A program made the translations under genes and the position numbers. A DNA stretch of 64,000 bases from Pseudorhizobium banfieldiae (lineage in GTDB: Bacteria > Pseudomonadota > Alphaproteobacteria > Rhizobiales > Rhizobiaceae): the NCBI RefSeq assembly GCF_000967425.1, contig NZ_FO082820.1, positions 3,359,501-3,423,500 of the forward strand. The letters run 5' to 3'. Positions within the stretch are counted from its first letter, which is position 1; the number at the start of each line of letters is the position of its first letter. Shown here piece after piece: positions 47,908 through 59,931 of this stretch. The notes under the pieces were generated by a model that had not been told where the DNA came from, did no database searches, and saw only the letters and a program-made list of their open reading frames with translations.

Positions 47908-48996
47908 ATGACGACCCACGCCCTCTTCCCGCTGCCACGGCGCTTGCTGCACCAGCTGTCCGCAACTGCCCTTTGGCTGCTCGCCGCCGGCCACCTGTTG
48001 GCGCTGATGTCCCTGCTGATGATCCTTCTCATGTACGCGCCGGCAAGAGCAGAGACTGCATGTCACGGCAAGAACCTGCTGAAAGGCTTGCAGCGTGACG
48101 ATCCACAGGCCTACGCCGCTGTGATGGCGGAGGGCCGAGACGTGGTGAACGGCCAAGGTCTCTTCTGGAAGGTCGAGCGCGAGGGCATTGCCCCGTCCTA
48201 CCTGCTGGGCACCATGCACGTGACTGATCCGCGTGTCCTGAAGATGCCGCCGGGCGCCGCAGAGGCGCACGCAGCCGCACGGGTGATCGTCATCGAATCC
48301 GACGAGATCCTCGACGAGCGGAGGGCGGCTGCCGCCATCCTGGCCAGACCTGAACTGACCATGTTCACGGATGGCCGGTCGATCGAGAATCTTCTGCCCC
48401 CGGAAGATCTGGTGGTCCTGAAGGAAGGGCTGGAGGAAAGGGGTCTCGTCCTTTCCGCAGTGTCGCGCATGAAACCCTGGATGCTGGCAGGCTTTGTGGC
48501 GACTTCAGCCTGCGAATCGGCGCGCAAGGCAGGCGGCGCCATATTTCTCGACAAGAAGATCGCGCTCGACGCCATGGCATCCGGCAAGCCCGTGAAGGGG
48601 CTGGAAACGCTTCAGGAGCAGCTGGCGGCGATGGCTGGAATGCCGATCGACTTCCATCTCCAGGCTCTTGTCGAGACGGTCAGGCTCGGCGGCCGGATGG
48701 ACGATGTCGTGGAGACGACGACGGAACTCTATCTCGCTGAGGAAACGGGCGTGACTATTCCGGCGCTGAAGGCGCTGACCCCGACATTGACCGAAGGGGA
48801 CGAGAGCGCCTACGCCGCTTTCGAAAGCGCGGTGATTTCCGACCGCAACCATCGGATGGCGGAGCGCGCCGCACCCATTCTCGCCGAGGGCGGCGCCTTC
48901 GTGGCTATTGGGGCCCTGCACCTGCCGGGCGAGGATGGGTTGGTCGAATTGCTACGCAAGCAGGGCTTCACCGTCAGCCGTTCCCGGAAGCACTAA
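47908..48996 (+). CDS. TraB/GumN family protein
   Basis: The 362-residue product begins with a long hydrophobic signal or anchor (about 15-48), ending near ARAETACHG. The mature part shows TraB/GumN motifs: GLFWKVEREGIAPSYLLGTMHVTDPRVL near its start and a final FVAIGALHLPGEDGLVELLRKQGF. The two conserved glycine-histidine pairs (GTMH and GALH) are thought to bind metal in this family, which includes the putative protease-like GumN. I chose ATG 47908, behind GGAAGGA. It is convergent with the cytochrome gene, overlapping it by four bases. Function is unknown. Confidence 0.87.
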   Translation: MTTHALFPLPRRLLHQLSATALWLLAAGHLLALMSLLMILLMYAPARAETACHGKNLLKGLQRDDPQAYAAVMAEGRDVVNGQGLFWKVEREGIAPSYLLGTMHVTDPRVLKMPPGAAEAHAAARVIVIESDEILDERRAAAAILARPELTMFTDGRSIENLLPPEDLVVLKEGLEERGLVLSAVSRMKPWMLAGFVATSACESARKAGGAIFLDKKIALDAMASGKPVKGLETLQEQLAAMAGMPIDFHLQALVETVRLGGRMDDVVETTTELYLAEETGVTIPALKALTPTLTEGDESAYAAFESAVISDRNHRMAERAAPILAEGGAFVAIGALHLPGEDGLVELLRKQGFTVSRSRKH

Positions 48997-49490
48997 CCGA
49001 CCGTCCTTCGCTTCATGACGTTCGTCTTCCAGTAGAACTGGTGCGCCAGCACGCCCAGAACATGAGCGACGATCAGAAGCCACAGGAGCGCCTTCAGCGG
49101 TCCCCCGTGAAAGTCGCCCGCCTGCTCGTTGCCGAGATAGTAGGCACCAGCGCCGGTCAGCGGCAGGGCCAGCAGCAACACGTAGAGCAGTCCGTGCGCA
49201 GCCTTGGCGGCGATCCGGAAGATCGGCGGCTCCTCCACAGGCAGTGCCGGGCTCTTCATCGTCAGCCGCAGCACGATCCGCCAGACGGTGAGTATCGCGA
49301 TCAGGATGCCGGCATAGGCGTGAAGGTTGGCGCTTGCCACCTGCTCGGCGGTCGCCGCACCCGCCTGTCGAACTGCGCGGTTCCACTCTTCCATGCCTTC
49401 CGGAAGCAGAAGGTTGAAGAAGACCAGAGCGACGACCAGCCAGTGCAGGATGCGTTGGGAAACAGAATAGGAAACGGTGTCGGAAGCCAT
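48993..49490 (-). CDS. Cytochrome b561-like protein
   Basis: The 165-residue product has four hydrophobic spans and several membrane-facing histidines: HWLVV (first span), HAYAG (second), HGLLY (third) and HVLGVLAHQF (fourth). That pattern is expected for a di-haem cytochrome b561 of the bacterial CybB type, which moves electrons between quinone and periplasmic partners such as superoxide. I chose ATG 49490 (MASDTVSYSVSQRILHW), the usual N-terminus. Confidence 0.9.
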   Translation of the reverse strand: MASDTVSYSVSQRILHWLVVALVFFNLLLPEGMEEWNRAVRQAGAATAEQVASANLHAYAGILIAILTVWRIVLRLTMKSPALPVEEPPIFRIAAKAAHGLLYVLLLALPLTGAGAYYLGNEQAGDFHGGPLKALLWLLIVAHVLGVLAHQFYWKTNVMKRRTVG

Positions 49491-49539
49491 TGTCTTGCCT
49501 TTCGTCAACACGTTGCGCGGCAATTGCTTCCGGATGTTA

Positions 49540-49572
49540 AAGGCCGCAGCCTGCGTGGCAAGCTGCGGCCTT
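49540..49572 (-). terminator. Possible terminator after lpdA
   Basis: AAGGCCGCAGC pairs with GCTGCGGCCTT around an 11-base loop. On the minus strand it follows the lpdA stop by about 35 bases and is followed by TT and AT-rich bases, so the T run is short. Confidence 0.5.
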
Positions 49573-49607
49573 CAAGATGAAGAAGATTTAATGCCCGTCT
49601 TGCGTTT

Positions 49608-51014
49608 CTACATGTGGAGCGGCTTGAAGAAGGTGGCGAGGGCTGCCTCCTTCACCGCTTCCGACATGGTCGGATGCGCATGGCAGGTGCGGCCAAGATC
49701 TTCCGACGATCCACCGAACTCCATCAGCACGGCGATCTCGTGGATCATTTCGCCCGCACCGAAGCCGACGATGTGGCCACCGAGCACGCGATCCGTCTCC
49801 TTGTCGGCGAGGATCTTCACGAAGCCGTCCGTCACCTGCATCGCGCGGGCACGGCCGTTCGCGGTGAAGGGGAACTTTCCGACCTTGTAAGCCACTCCTG
49901 CCGCCTTCAGCTCTTCCTCGGTCTTGCCGACCGAAGCGACTTCCGGCTGCGTATAGACGACGCCAGGAATGACATCGTAGTTTACATGGCCGTGCTGGCC
50001 GGCGAGAATTTCCGCCAGCGCCACGCCTTCGTCTTCCGCCTTGTGGGCGAGCATCGGCCCCTTCACGACGTCGCCGATCGCATAGATGCCGTCGACATTC
50101 GTCTTGTAGTGCCCGTCAATCTCGACCCGGCCGCGATTGTCGAGCGCCACGCCCGCCTCTTCGAGGCCAAGGCCTGCCGTATAGGGCTTGCGGCCGGTGG
50201 AGATCAGCACGACATCCGCCTCGATCGTCTGCGCTTCGCCGCCCTTCACAGGCTCGAACGTGACCTTGGCACCGGCGCCGGACTTTTCGACCCCGGTCAC
50301 CTTTTCTCCCAGGTTGAAGGTCATTCCCTGCTTGGCCAGCATGCGCTGGAACTGCTTGGAGACCTCGCCGTCCATCCCGCCGAGGATGGTGTCCAGGTAT
50401 TCGACGACCGTCACCTTGGCGCCGAGGCGCATCCAGACCGAGCCGAGCTCCAGCCCGATCACGCCACCGCCGACGACCACGAGGTTCTGCGGCACCTTGT
50501 CGAGCGCGATTGCGCCGGTGGAGGAGACGATCACCTTCTCATCGACCTCGACATTCACGCCGGGGATGCCGGCAACGTCGGAACCGGTGGCGATGACGAT
50601 GTTCTTCGTCTCCAGTTCCTGGGTGCTGCCGTCCTCGGCAGTCACGGAGACCTTGCCGGCCGCAACGATCTTGCCGGTTCCGATCAAGCCGTCGATCTTG
50701 TTCTTCTTGAACAGGAAAGCGACCCCGTCGACGTTCGACTTCACCGTCGCATCCTTGTGCGCCATCATCTTTTCAAGGTTGAGCTTGGGAGCCGGGATCT
50801 CGACGCCGAGCGAATCCATGCCGTGGGCGGCATGATGGAACATCTCGGAGGCATGCAGGAGGGCCTTGGAGGGAATGCAGCCGACATTGAGGCAGGTGCC
50901 GCCATAGGTGGCACGCTTCTCGACCACGGCAACCTTCAGCCCGAGCTGGGCCGCCTTGATGGCGCAGACATAACCACCGGGTCCGCTTCCGATAACGACG
51001 ACATCATAAGCCAT
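49608..51014 (-). CDS. lpdA: Dihydrolipoamide dehydrogenase (E3)
   Basis: E3 reoxidises the lipoyl groups of the 2-oxoglutarate dehydrogenase complex with NAD+. The 468-residue product has the FAD motif GSGPGG (9-14), the redox disulfide Cys41/Cys46 in [13 protein letters not shown] and the C-terminal active base in [15 protein letters not shown] (His447). It is the last member of the mdh-suc cluster, separated from sucB by the LysE and MAPEG genes. Other lpd copies probably exist for pyruvate dehydrogenase. Confidence 0.97.
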   Translation of the reverse strand: MAYDVVVIGSGPGGYVCAIKAAQLGLKVAVVEKRATYGGTCLNVGCIPSKALLHASEMFHHAAHGMDSLGVEIPAPKLNLEKMMAHKDATVKSNVDGVAFLFKKNKIDGLIGTGKIVAAGKVSVTAEDGSTQELETKNIVIATGSDVAGIPGVNVEVDEKVIVSSTGAIALDKVPQNLVVVGGGVIGLELGSVWMRLGAKVTVVEYLDTILGGMDGEVSKQFQRMLAKQGMTFNLGEKVTGVEKSGAGAKVTFEPVKGGEAQTIEADVVLISTGRKPYTAGLGLEEAGVALDNRGRVEIDGHYKTNVDGIYAIGDVVKGPMLAHKAEDEGVALAEILAGQHGHVNYDVIPGVVYTQPEVASVGKTEEELKAAGVAYKVGKFPFTANGRARAMQVTDGFVKILADKETDRVLGGHIVGFGAGEMIHEIAVLMEFGGSSEDLGRTCHAHPTMSEAVKEAALATFFKPLHM

Positions 51015-51073
51015 GTTCTAAATCCTGGTCCTGTTTCTGGCGGCGTTACCCGCCAATATTTCGAGAATGGCCC

Positions 51074-51715
51074 TTAGGCCGCCTTTTCAGTCGCAAGCTT
51101 GATACCGAGCGCGATGAATACCACGCCACTGGTCCGGTCGATCCACTTGCTGGCGCGCGAGAACGCTGCGCGCATGCGCGGCGTGGTCATGAACGCGCTC
51201 ACGCCCACGAACCACAGAATGAGGCAGGTTGCCATCACCGTGCCGTAGCCGAACTTGATCGCCATCGGCGTATGGGCGCTGACGACGGATGAGAAGATCG
51301 ACAGGAAGAAGAAGACCGCCTTCGGATTGAGTGCGTTGGCGGCGAAGCCGAGCATGAATGCCTTCGAAGCCGTCTGGCTTCTGACAGCGCCGGATTCGGT
51401 CTCCGCCGAGATGGTGATCTCGGTCCTGCCCGCCCTCAGTGCCTTCACCCCGATGTAGATCAGATAGGCAACGCCCAGCCATTTCACCATGTTGAACAGG
51501 TAGACCGACTGGGACACGATCAGCCCGAGCCCGAGAATGGTGTAGGTAACGTGGAGCATCAGCGACGCTCCTATGCCGAAGCTCGTGATGATCGCCTGCC
51601 GCCGGCCGTGAACCACCGCCTGCCGCATCACCATGGCGAGGTCAGCGCCGGGCGAAACAATGGCGAAGGAGAAAATGGCCATCAGCGAGATCAGTTCGAT
51701 GAAGTAGGCGTGCAT
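51074..51715 (-). CDS. LysE family translocator
   Basis: The 213-residue membrane protein has five to six hydrophobic segments and the LysE/RhtB N-terminal signature SPGADLAMVMRQAVVHGRRQAIITSFGIG. These export amino acids or small metabolites. I chose ATG 51715. It lies 59 bases upstream of lpdA and 11 bases after the MAPEG gene on the same strand, so it may be co-transcribed with the TCA genes. Its substrate is not known. Confidence 0.9.
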   Translation of the reverse strand: MHAYFIELISLMAIFSFAIVSPGADLAMVMRQAVVHGRRQAIITSFGIGASLMLHVTYTILGLGLIVSQSVYLFNMVKWLGVAYLIYIGVKALRAGRTEITISAETESGAVRSQTASKAFMLGFAANALNPKAVFFFLSIFSSVVSAHTPMAIKFGYGTVMATCLILWFVGVSAFMTTPRMRAAFSRASKWIDRTSGVVFIALGIKLATEKAA

Positions 51716-51726
51716 GACGCGATCTC

Positions 51727-52140
51727 TCAGAACAAAAGCGTGGCCATCATGACGACGAGACCAACAACGCTCATCAGCCATGCGAGCGAACGGATGTAAG
51801 GCACGCCTGCCAGGTAGAGCGGGATATAGACGATGCGGGCGATGAGCCAGGTCCAGGCGCCGGCGATGCCGACACCTGACGGATCACCAATGAGCCCAAG
51901 TGCAAGGAGAAGCCCGATGAATGCCGGATAGGTTTCCTGGAAGTTCTTCGACGCGCGGGCGGCTCGTCCGGCAAGGACGCCCTTTGGCTGCCGCTCCTCG
52001 TCGCGCGGTCCGGCATTCCAGGCCGATCCAAGCTCCCGCGTCGCCAGCATGCCCTGCAGCAGGATATGAAAGAACAGCAGGGCCACGCTCAGGCACAGCA
52101 CGATCACCATATGGGTGGCGTTTGCCGAGGCGGGGTCCAT
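51727..52140 (-). CDS. MAPEG family membrane protein
   Basis: The 137-residue product has four hydrophobic segments and the MAPEG signature: RAARASKNFQETYPAFIGLLLAL followed by ARIVYIPLYLAGVPYIRSLAW. MAPEG proteins (microsomal glutathione transferase-like) act on hydrophobic electrophiles in membranes. It begins 25 bases after the sucB stop, so it is probably carried on the same transcript. A specific role here is unknown. Confidence 0.88.
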   Translation of the reverse strand: MDPASANATHMVIVLCLSVALLFFHILLQGMLATRELGSAWNAGPRDEERQPKGVLAGRAARASKNFQETYPAFIGLLLALGLIGDPSGVGIAGAWTWLIARIVYIPLYLAGVPYIRSLAWLMSVVGLVVMMATLLF

Positions 52141-52165
52141 GCTGCTCTTCCCTCTTCTTCAGACC

Positions 52166-53410
52166 TTACAGGTCGAGAACCAGGCGCTCCGGATCTTCCA
52201 GGCTTTCCTTGACGCGCACGAGGAATGTCACCGCTTCCTTGCCGTCAACGATCCGGTGGTCGTAGGAGAGCGCGAGATACATCATCGGACGGATGACGAC
52301 CTGGCCGCCAATGGCAACCGGACGCTCCTGGATCTTGTGCATGCCGAGAATGCCGGACTGCGGCGCGTTGAGGATCGGCGAGGACATGAGTGAGCCGTAG
52401 ACGCCGCCATTCGAGATGGTGAACGTGCCACCCTGCATGTCGGCCATGCCAAGCTGGCCATCACGGGCGGCCTTGCCGAGGCGGCCGATTTCCTTCTCGA
52501 TCTCTGCGATCGACATCTGGTCCGCATCACGCACGACCGGGACGACCAGGCCCTTGTCGGTACCGACGGCAACGCCGATGTGGCAGTAGTTCTTGTAGAT
52601 GATGTCGGTGCCGTCGATCTCGGCGTTGACGGCCGGCAGTTCCTTCAGCGCGTGCGTAACGGCCTTGGTGAAGAAGCCCATGAAGCCGAGCTTCACGCCG
52701 TGCTTCTTCTCGAAGATGTCCTTGTAGCGGTTGCGCAGGTCCATCACCGCCTTCATGTCCACCTCGTTATAGGTGGTCAGCATGGCAGCAGTGTTCTGTG
52801 CGTCCTTGAGGCGGCGTGCGATCGTCTGGCGCAGGCGCGTCATCTTCACCCGTTCCTCGCGTCCCGCATCTTCGGTCGTCGACGGCGCGCGCGCGGCCTT
52901 CGGAGCCTCAGCGGATGCGGCGGGGGCCGAGACGCCCTTGGCGACGGCGGCGATCACGTCGCCCTTCAGAACCTGGCCGCGCTTGCCGGATCCTTCCACC
53001 TGATCGGCAGACAGTTTGTTTTCGGACAGCATCTTGGCGGCGGCGGGTGCTGCCGGCATGTCGGAGGTGCCCTTGGCGGCCGGTGCCGGCTCGGCGGTCT
53101 TGGCAGGAGCCGCTTCGGCGGCCTTGGCAGGAGCTTCGGCCTTGGCGGGAGCAGCCGGTGCCGCACCGGCGGCACCTTCGGCGATCTGGCCGAGAAGTGC
53201 GTCGAGCCCGACGGTCTCGCCGTTCTGTGCGACAATTTCCGTGAGCACGCCCGAAGCCGGTGCCGGAACCTCGACGGTAACCTTGTCCGTCTCGAGCTCG
53301 ACCAGCGGCTCGTCCGCCTTCACGGTATCGCCGACTTTCTTGAACCAGGTGCCGACTGTTGCCTCACTGACGGACTCGCCGAGGGTAGGGACGCGGATTT
53401 CGGTGGCCAT
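52166..53410 (-). CDS. sucB: 2-oxoglutarate dehydrogenase E2 (dihydrolipoyl succinyltransferase)
   Basis: SucB is the core of the 2-oxoglutarate dehydrogenase complex and transfers the succinyl group to CoA. From ATG 53410 the protein is 414 residues. The lipoyl domain (about 1-76) has the lipoylated Lys43 in ETDKVT. An Ala/Pro-rich linker (about 80-125), the peripheral subunit-binding domain (about 125-160) and the catalytic domain with H385 and D389 in HRIVDG follow. It follows sucA by 49 bases. Confidence 0.97.
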   Translation of the reverse strand: MATEIRVPTLGESVSEATVGTWFKKVGDTVKADEPLVELETDKVTVEVPAPASGVLTEIVAQNGETVGLDALLGQIAEGAAGAAPAAPAKAEAPAKAAEAAPAKTAEPAPAAKGTSDMPAAPAAAKMLSENKLSADQVEGSGKRGQVLKGDVIAAVAKGVSAPAASAEAPKAARAPSTTEDAGREERVKMTRLRQTIARRLKDAQNTAAMLTTYNEVDMKAVMDLRNRYKDIFEKKHGVKLGFMGFFTKAVTHALKELPAVNAEIDGTDIIYKNYCHIGVAVGTDKGLVVPVVRDADQMSIAEIEKEIGRLGKAARDGQLGMADMQGGTFTISNGGVYGSLMSSPILNAPQSGILGMHKIQERPVAIGGQVVIRPMMYLALSYDHRIVDGKEAVTFLVRVKESLEDPERLVLDL

Positions 53411-53459
53411 GGAGTGTTTCCGTTTCTCTAGAATGTCGATCTTGTCGCTGGCGGCCAGA

Positions 53460-56459
53460 TCAGCCGCCAAGCGCGTCTTCGAGGAATGCTTCGAGCTGGG
53501 CGAGGTGCTTCGACATCAGACCCGTCGCCGGCGATGCCGCTGCAGGGCGGCCGGTGTAACGAACCCTCTGGTACTTGGCATCGATATGCGCCAGCACCCA
53601 CTCCAGATAGGGGTCGATGAAGGCCCACGCACCCATGTTCTTGGGTTCTTCCTGGCACCAGACCATCTCCGCATTGCGGAAGCGGGACAGCTCGTTGATC
53701 AGCGCCTTCGCCGGGAACGGGTAAAGCTGCTCGATGCGAAGCAGGTAGACGTCGTCAATGCCACGCTTCTCGCGCTCTTCCAGCAGATCGTAGTAGACCT
53801 TGCCGGTGCACATGACGACGCGACGGATCTTGGCATCCTTCTGCAGCTTGATCGGACCGTCCTTGATGACTTCCGCATCGTCCCACAGCAGGCGATGGAA
53901 GGCAGACTCACCAGCCATCTCCGCGAGGGTTGACGTAGCCCGCTTGTGACGCAGCAGCGACTTCGGCGTCATCAGGATCAGCGGCTTGCGGAAGTCGCGC
54001 TTCACCTGCCGGCGCAGGATGTGGAAGTAGTTCGCCGGCGTCGTGCAGTTGGCGACCTGCATGTTGTCCTCGGCGCACATCTGCAGCCAGCGCTCCAGGC
54101 GGGCAGACGAATGCTCGGGGCCCTGACCTTCATAACCGTGCGGAAGCAGGCAGACGAGACCAGACATGCGCAGCCACTTGCGCTCACCCGACGAGATGAA
54201 CTGGTCGAAGACAACCTGCGCGCCGTTAGCAAAGTCACCGAACTGCGCTTCCCAGAGCGTCAGTGCGTTGGGGCGCGCCAGCGAGTAACCGTACTCGAAT
54301 CCGAGGACCGCTTCTTCGGAGAGCATCGAGTTGATGACCTCGTAGCGCGCCTGGGTCGGCGCGAGGTTGGACAGCGGAATGTAGCGCTCTTCCGTCTCCT
54401 GGTCGTAGAGCACGGAGTGACGCTGCGAGAAGGTGCCGCGCTCGCAGTCCTGGCCCGACAGGCGGATCTTGGTCCCCTCGACAGCCAGCGAGCCGAAGGC
54501 CAGCGCTTCCGCCATCGCCCAGTCGATCCCCTCGCCCGTCTCCACCATCTGGGCGCGGTTTTCCATGAAGCGCTTGATCGTGCGGTGCGCGTTGAAGCCG
54601 TCAGGGATCGTCGACAGCTTGCGGCCGATCTCCTTCAACTGCTTCATCGGCACGGAGGTCTTACCGCGGCGCTGCTCGTCGGCATTGTCGGCAGAGCGCA
54701 GCCCGGACCAGACGCCATCGAGCCAGTCCGCCTTGTTCGGCTTGTAGGTCTGGCCGGCCTCGAATTCCTGTTCCAGGTGCGCGCGCCAGTCGGCCTTCAT
54801 CTTCTCGAATTCGCCATCGGTGATCAGCCCTTCGGCGATCAGTCGTTCGGCGTAGAGCTGGGCTACGGTCTTGTGCGCGCGAATGACCTTGTACATCTTC
54901 GGCTGCGTGAACGCCGGCTCGTCGCCTTCGTTGTGGCCGAAGCGGCGGTAGCAGAACATGTCCACGACAACCGGCTTGTGGAACTTCATCCGGTATTCAG
55001 TAGCCACCTTGGCGGCATAGACGACGGACTCCGGATCGTCGCCGTTGACGTGGAAGATCGGCGCTTCGATCATCTTGGCCACGTCGGACGGATAAGGCGA
55101 TGAGCGCGAGAACGCGGGGTTCGTCGTAAAGCCGATCTGGTTGTTGATGATGAAGTGGATCATCCCCGCGACGCGGTGACCGCGCAGACCGGACAAGCCG
55201 AGGATTTCGGCCACGACGCCCTGGCCAGCGAAGGCCGCATCGCCGTGCAGCAGCAGCGGCAGAACCTTGGCCCGTTCGTTGAGCGGGATGATGCCGTCCT
55301 TGTCGAAGGTCTTGGCCAGCATGTCCTGCTTGGCACGCGCCTTCCCCATGACGACCGGGTTGACGATCTCCAGGTGCGAGGGGTTTGCGGTCAGCGACAG
55401 GTGCACCTTGTTGCCGTCGAACTCACGGTCGGAGGAAGCGCCGAGGTGATACTTGACGTCGCCCGAGCCTTCGACGTCGTCCGGCTTGAACGATCCGCCC
55501 TTGAACTCGTGGAACACCGCGCGATGCGGCTTGCCCATGACATTGGTCAGCACGTTCAGGCGGCCACGGTGGGCCATGCCCAGCACGATCTCCTCCAGCC
55601 CTTCCTGTCCGCCGCGCTTGATGATCTGCTCGAGCGCCGGGATGAGCGATTCACCGCCATCGAGACCAAAGCGCTTGGTGCCCTTGAAGCGCACGTCGAG
55701 GAACTGCTCGTAGCCTTCGGCCTCGACCAGTTTCTGCAGGATCGCCTTCTTGCCGTTCGGCGTGAACTCGACGCCCTTGTCGGGCCCTTCGATCCGCTCC
55801 TGGATCCACTGCTTCTCCTCGGGATTGGAGATATGCATGAACTCGACGCCCATGGTCGAGCAGTAGGTCCGCTTCAGGATGTCGAGCATTTCCGGGATGG
55901 TCGCGTATTCCAGCCCGAGCACGTTGTCGATGAAGATCCTGCGATCATAGTCGGCTTCCGTGAAACCGTAGGAAGTCGGCGAAAGCTCGTTGTAATCTTC
56001 CACCGGGATGGCCAACCCGAGCGGATCGAGCTTGGCGTGCAGGTGGCCGCGCATGCGATAGGCGCGGATCATCATGATGGCGCGTACGGAATCGCGGGTG
56101 GCCTGCAGCACTTCGGTCTCATTGACGACCGTGCGGGATGCGGCAGCGGCAGCCTCGGCTTTCGCCTTGACCTTGCCCTCGATCGCCTTCTCCACCATCG
56201 GCCAGTTGCCGTCCAGCGCGGCCACCAGGTCACCACCCGGGGTAACCGGCCAGTTCCGGCGCTGCCAGGACGCACCGGCTGCAGCCTTCTTCACGTCCTC
56301 CGGACTGTCGGCAAGCGCCTTGAAGAAAGACTGCCATTCCGGCCCAACCGAATTGGGGTTCTCCTCGTACCGGGCATAGAGCTGCTCGATATAGGAGGCA
56401 TTGGCGCCGTCCAGGAAGGAGGTGATGAGAAACTGCTCGTTGGCTTCTTGCCGTGCCAT
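53460..56459 (-). CDS. sucA: 2-oxoglutarate dehydrogenase E1
   Basis: SucA is the thiamine-diphosphate decarboxylase of the complex. From ATG 56459 it has 999 residues, the family length. [28 protein letters not shown] is the usual start. [27 protein letters not shown] and NNQIGFTT belong to the ThDP region, and [19 protein letters not shown] to the C-terminal half. An in-frame ATG 12 codons upstream (56495) exists. The Shine-Dalgarno AGGAGG lies 25 bases before ATG 56459, but a 7-bp hairpin occupies the space between them. Confidence 0.97.
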   Translation of the reverse strand: MARQEANEQFLITSFLDGANASYIEQLYARYEENPNSVGPEWQSFFKALADSPEDVKKAAAGASWQRRNWPVTPGGDLVAALDGNWPMVEKAIEGKVKAKAEAAAAASRTVVNETEVLQATRDSVRAIMMIRAYRMRGHLHAKLDPLGLAIPVEDYNELSPTSYGFTEADYDRRIFIDNVLGLEYATIPEMLDILKRTYCSTMGVEFMHISNPEEKQWIQERIEGPDKGVEFTPNGKKAILQKLVEAEGYEQFLDVRFKGTKRFGLDGGESLIPALEQIIKRGGQEGLEEIVLGMAHRGRLNVLTNVMGKPHRAVFHEFKGGSFKPDDVEGSGDVKYHLGASSDREFDGNKVHLSLTANPSHLEIVNPVVMGKARAKQDMLAKTFDKDGIIPLNERAKVLPLLLHGDAAFAGQGVVAEILGLSGLRGHRVAGMIHFIINNQIGFTTNPAFSRSSPYPSDVAKMIEAPIFHVNGDDPESVVYAAKVATEYRMKFHKPVVVDMFCYRRFGHNEGDEPAFTQPKMYKVIRAHKTVAQLYAERLIAEGLITDGEFEKMKADWRAHLEQEFEAGQTYKPNKADWLDGVWSGLRSADNADEQRRGKTSVPMKQLKEIGRKLSTIPDGFNAHRTIKRFMENRAQMVETGEGIDWAMAEALAFGSLAVEGTKIRLSGQDCERGTFSQRHSVLYDQETEERYIPLSNLAPTQARYEVINSMLSEEAVLGFEYGYSLARPNALTLWEAQFGDFANGAQVVFDQFISSGERKWLRMSGLVCLLPHGYEGQGPEHSSARLERWLQMCAEDNMQVANCTTPANYFHILRRQVKRDFRKPLILMTPKSLLRHKRATSTLAEMAGESAFHRLLWDDAEVIKDGPIKLQKDAKIRRVVMCTGKVYYDLLEEREKRGIDDVYLLRIEQLYPFPAKALINELSRFRNAEMVWCQEEPKNMGAWAFIDPYLEWVLAHIDAKYQRVRYTGRPAAASPATGLMSKHLAQLEAFLEDALGG

Positions 56460-56468
56460 GGTTCTACT

Positions 56469-56490
56469 GCGGACGCCGCGTCCGCCTCCT
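56469..56490 (-). promoter_or_regulatory. Hairpin between Shine-Dalgarno and start codon of sucA
   Basis: On the minus strand AGGAGG (complement of 56485-56490) is followed at once by a perfect 7-bp stem GCGGACG/CGTCCGC with a three-base loop (56469-56485), then nine bases, then ATG 56459. Folding the stem would bring the Shine-Dalgarno sequence to normal distance. Confidence 0.5.
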
Positions 56491-56659
56491 GACATAATTG
56501 AAGGCCGGAGACTGGGCGCCGGCCACCGCCATCAAACTGCAATCGCCGGCGCTAGGCCGGCACACCGCGTCTACCGACGCTGAACCCGGGCAGGCGACGC
56601 ATGTTCCTCGCCGCCGGCCCGAAGCGTATCCGATGCGCTCACCGCATCGCTATGTGGCC

Positions 56660-57565
56660 TCAGCCCTTGAGAACTTCAACCAGCGTCTTGCCGAGGCGCG
56701 CCGGGGATGGCGAAACCTTGATGCCGGCCGCTTCCATGGCCGCGATCTTCGATTCCGCATCGCCCTTGCCGCCGGAAACGACCGCGCCGGCATGACCCAT
56801 CGTGCGACCCTTCGGAGCCGTACGGCCGGCAATGAAGCCTGCCATCGGCTTCTTGCGGCCCTTCTTGGCTTCGTCGATCAGGAACTGAGCGGCGTCTTCC
56901 TCGGCCGAGCCGCCGATCTCGCCGATCATGATGATCGAGGTCGTCGCGTCGTCGGCGAGGAACATCTCCAGCACGTCGATGAACTCGGTGCCCTTGACCG
57001 GATCACCGCCGATGCCGACGGCCGTCGTCTGGCCGAGGCCTTCGTTGGAGGTCTGGAACACGGCCTCGTAGGTCAGCGTGCCGGAGCGCGACACGATCCC
57101 GACCGACCCCTTGCGGAAGATCGAGCCCGGCATGATGCCGATCTTGCATTCTTCCGGCGTCAGGATACCCGGGCAGTTCGGGCCGAGCAGGCGCGACTTC
57201 GACTTGTCGAGCTTGGCCTTCACCCGCACCATGTCCATGACAGGGATGCCCTCGGTGATGCAGGTGATGAACGGGACTTCAGCCTCGATCGCCTCGATGA
57301 TCGCGTCCGCGGCGCCCGCCGGCGGAACGTAGATCACGGTCGCGTCGGCGCCGGTCCGCTCCTTGGCTTCGGCGACGGACGTGAAGATCGGCAGCGAGGT
57401 GCCGTCGACGCCCGACGACCAGGATTCGCCACCCTTCTTTGGGTGCACGCCACCAACCATCTTGGTGCCGTAGTAGGCGAGCGCCTGTTCGGTGTGGAAG
57501 GTGCCGGTCTTGCCGGTCAGGCCCTGGACGATGACCTTGGTGTCTTTGTTGACGAGAATAGACAT
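56660..57565 (-). CDS. sucD: Succinyl-CoA synthetase alpha subunit
   Basis: SucD binds CoA and carries the phosphohistidine in the ADP/GDP-linked synthesis of succinyl-CoA. The 301-residue product begins [46 protein letters not shown]. The active His is H258 in [16 protein letters not shown]. It lies 17 bases after sucC and about 200 bases before sucA. Confidence 0.98.
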   Translation of the reverse strand: MSILVNKDTKVIVQGLTGKTGTFHTEQALAYYGTKMVGGVHPKKGGESWSSGVDGTSLPIFTSVAEAKERTGADATVIYVPPAGAADAIIEAIEAEVPFITCITEGIPVMDMVRVKAKLDKSKSRLLGPNCPGILTPEECKIGIMPGSIFRKGSVGIVSRSGTLTYEAVFQTSNEGLGQTTAVGIGGDPVKGTEFIDVLEMFLADDATTSIIMIGEIGGSAEEDAAQFLIDEAKKGRKKPMAGFIAGRTAPKGRTMGHAGAVVSGGKGDAESKIAAMEAAGIKVSPSPARLGKTLVEVLKG

Positions 57566-57582
57566 TTTGCGGTCCTTCCAGG

Positions 57583-58776
57583 TTAGGCTTCGATCGCCGC
57601 GACGATCTTCTTCGCCGCGTCGTCAAGGTCGTCAGCCGCAGTGATCGCTAGGCCGGATTCGTTCAGGATCTTCTTGCCGAGCTCGACATTCGTGCCCTCG
57701 AGGCGCACGACGAGCGGAACCTTCAGGCCAACTTCCTGCACCGCAGCAACCACGCCTTCCGCAATCACGTCGCAGCGCATGATGCCGCCGAAGATGTTGA
57801 CGAGGATGCCCTCGACCTTCGGGTCGGCGGTGATAATCTTGAAGGCTGCCGCCACCTTCTCCTTGCCGGCGCCGCCGCCGACGTCGCAGAAGTTCGCCGG
57901 CTCCTTGCCGTAGAGCTTGATGATGTCCATCGTCGCCATGGCGAGACCGGCACCGTTGACCATGCAGCCGATGTTGCCGTCGAGGGCCACATAGGCGAGG
58001 TCCCACTTGGAGGCCTCAATTTCCTTGGCGTCTTCCTCAGTCTCGTCACGCAGCGCCCGCACGTCGTCGTGACGGAAAAGCGCGTTGCCATCGAACGATA
58101 CCTTGGCGTCGAGAACGCGCAGATGGCCGTTCTGCATGACGATCAGTGGGTTGATCTCGAGCAGCGACATGTCCTTCTCGGAGAAGGCCTTGTAGAGGAT
58201 CGGGAAGAGGGTCTTCGCGTCCTCGGCCGCAGCACCCGTCAGTTCGAGCGCCTTGGAGATCTTCGAGACGTCGTCCGCCGTCACGCCGGTTTCTGGATCG
58301 ATGGCGATCGTATGGATCTTTTCAGGCGTGTCGTGGGCAACGGCTTCGATATCCATCCCCCCCTCGGTCGACACGACGAAGGCTACGCGGCCAACGGAGC
58401 GATCGACCAGCAGCGAACAGTAGAGCTCGCGAGCGATGTCCGCACCATCCTCGATGTAGAGGCGGTTGACCTGCTTGCCGGCCTCGCCGGTCTGGGCGGT
58501 CACCAGCGTGTTGCCGAGCATGTCCTTGACGTTGGCGATGACTTCGTCGACCGACTTCGCGAGACGGACGCCGCCCTTGGCGTCAGGACCCAGCTCCTTG
58601 AACTTGCCCTTGCCGCGGCCGCCGGCATGGATCTGGCTCTTGACCACATAGAGCGGGCCGGGGAGCGACTTCGCTGCTGCTTCCGCTCCTTCGGCCTTCA
58701 TGATGGCCACGCCTTCCGCGACCGGCGCACCGTAGCTCTTCAGGAGAGCCTTGGCCTGATATTCATGGATGTTCAT
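57583..58776 (-). CDS. sucC: Succinyl-CoA synthetase beta subunit
   Basis: SucC is the ATP-grasp nucleotide-binding subunit. The 397-residue product begins [19 protein letters not shown] and has [17 protein letters not shown], the [17 protein letters not shown] segment and the C-terminal [13 protein letters not shown] region. It lies 31 bases after mdh. Confidence 0.98.
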   Translation of the reverse strand: MNIHEYQAKALLKSYGAPVAEGVAIMKAEGAEAAAKSLPGPLYVVKSQIHAGGRGKGKFKELGPDAKGGVRLAKSVDEVIANVKDMLGNTLVTAQTGEAGKQVNRLYIEDGADIARELYCSLLVDRSVGRVAFVVSTEGGMDIEAVAHDTPEKIHTIAIDPETGVTADDVSKISKALELTGAAAEDAKTLFPILYKAFSEKDMSLLEINPLIVMQNGHLRVLDAKVSFDGNALFRHDDVRALRDETEEDAKEIEASKWDLAYVALDGNIGCMVNGAGLAMATMDIIKLYGKEPANFCDVGGGAGKEKVAAAFKIITADPKVEGILVNIFGGIMRCDVIAEGVVAAVQEVGLKVPLVVRLEGTNVELGKKILNESGLAITAADDLDDAAKKIVAAIEA

Positions 58777-58807
58777 CAGCTTGTCCTTGGATGGTTGGCT
58801 GGCGCGA

Positions 58808-59890
<1,083 letters not shown>

Positions 59891-59911
59891 TCAATCGGTT
59901 AGATCATCAAT

Positions 59912-59931
59912 ATCTTACGTAAACGTAAGAT
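59912..59931. promoter_or_regulatory. 20-bp dyad upstream of mdh
   Basis: ATCTTACGT and ACGTAAGAT form a perfect 9-bp inverted repeat separated by AA. It lies 142-161 bp upstream of the mdh start codon and abuts the zapE stop codon. It lacks a following T run, so a protein-binding operator is likelier than a terminator. Confidence 0.65.

Noticed and set aside
49614..51077. 487-codon open frame antisense to lpdA
   Set aside because: It is a shadow of a certain gene, with no family resemblance.
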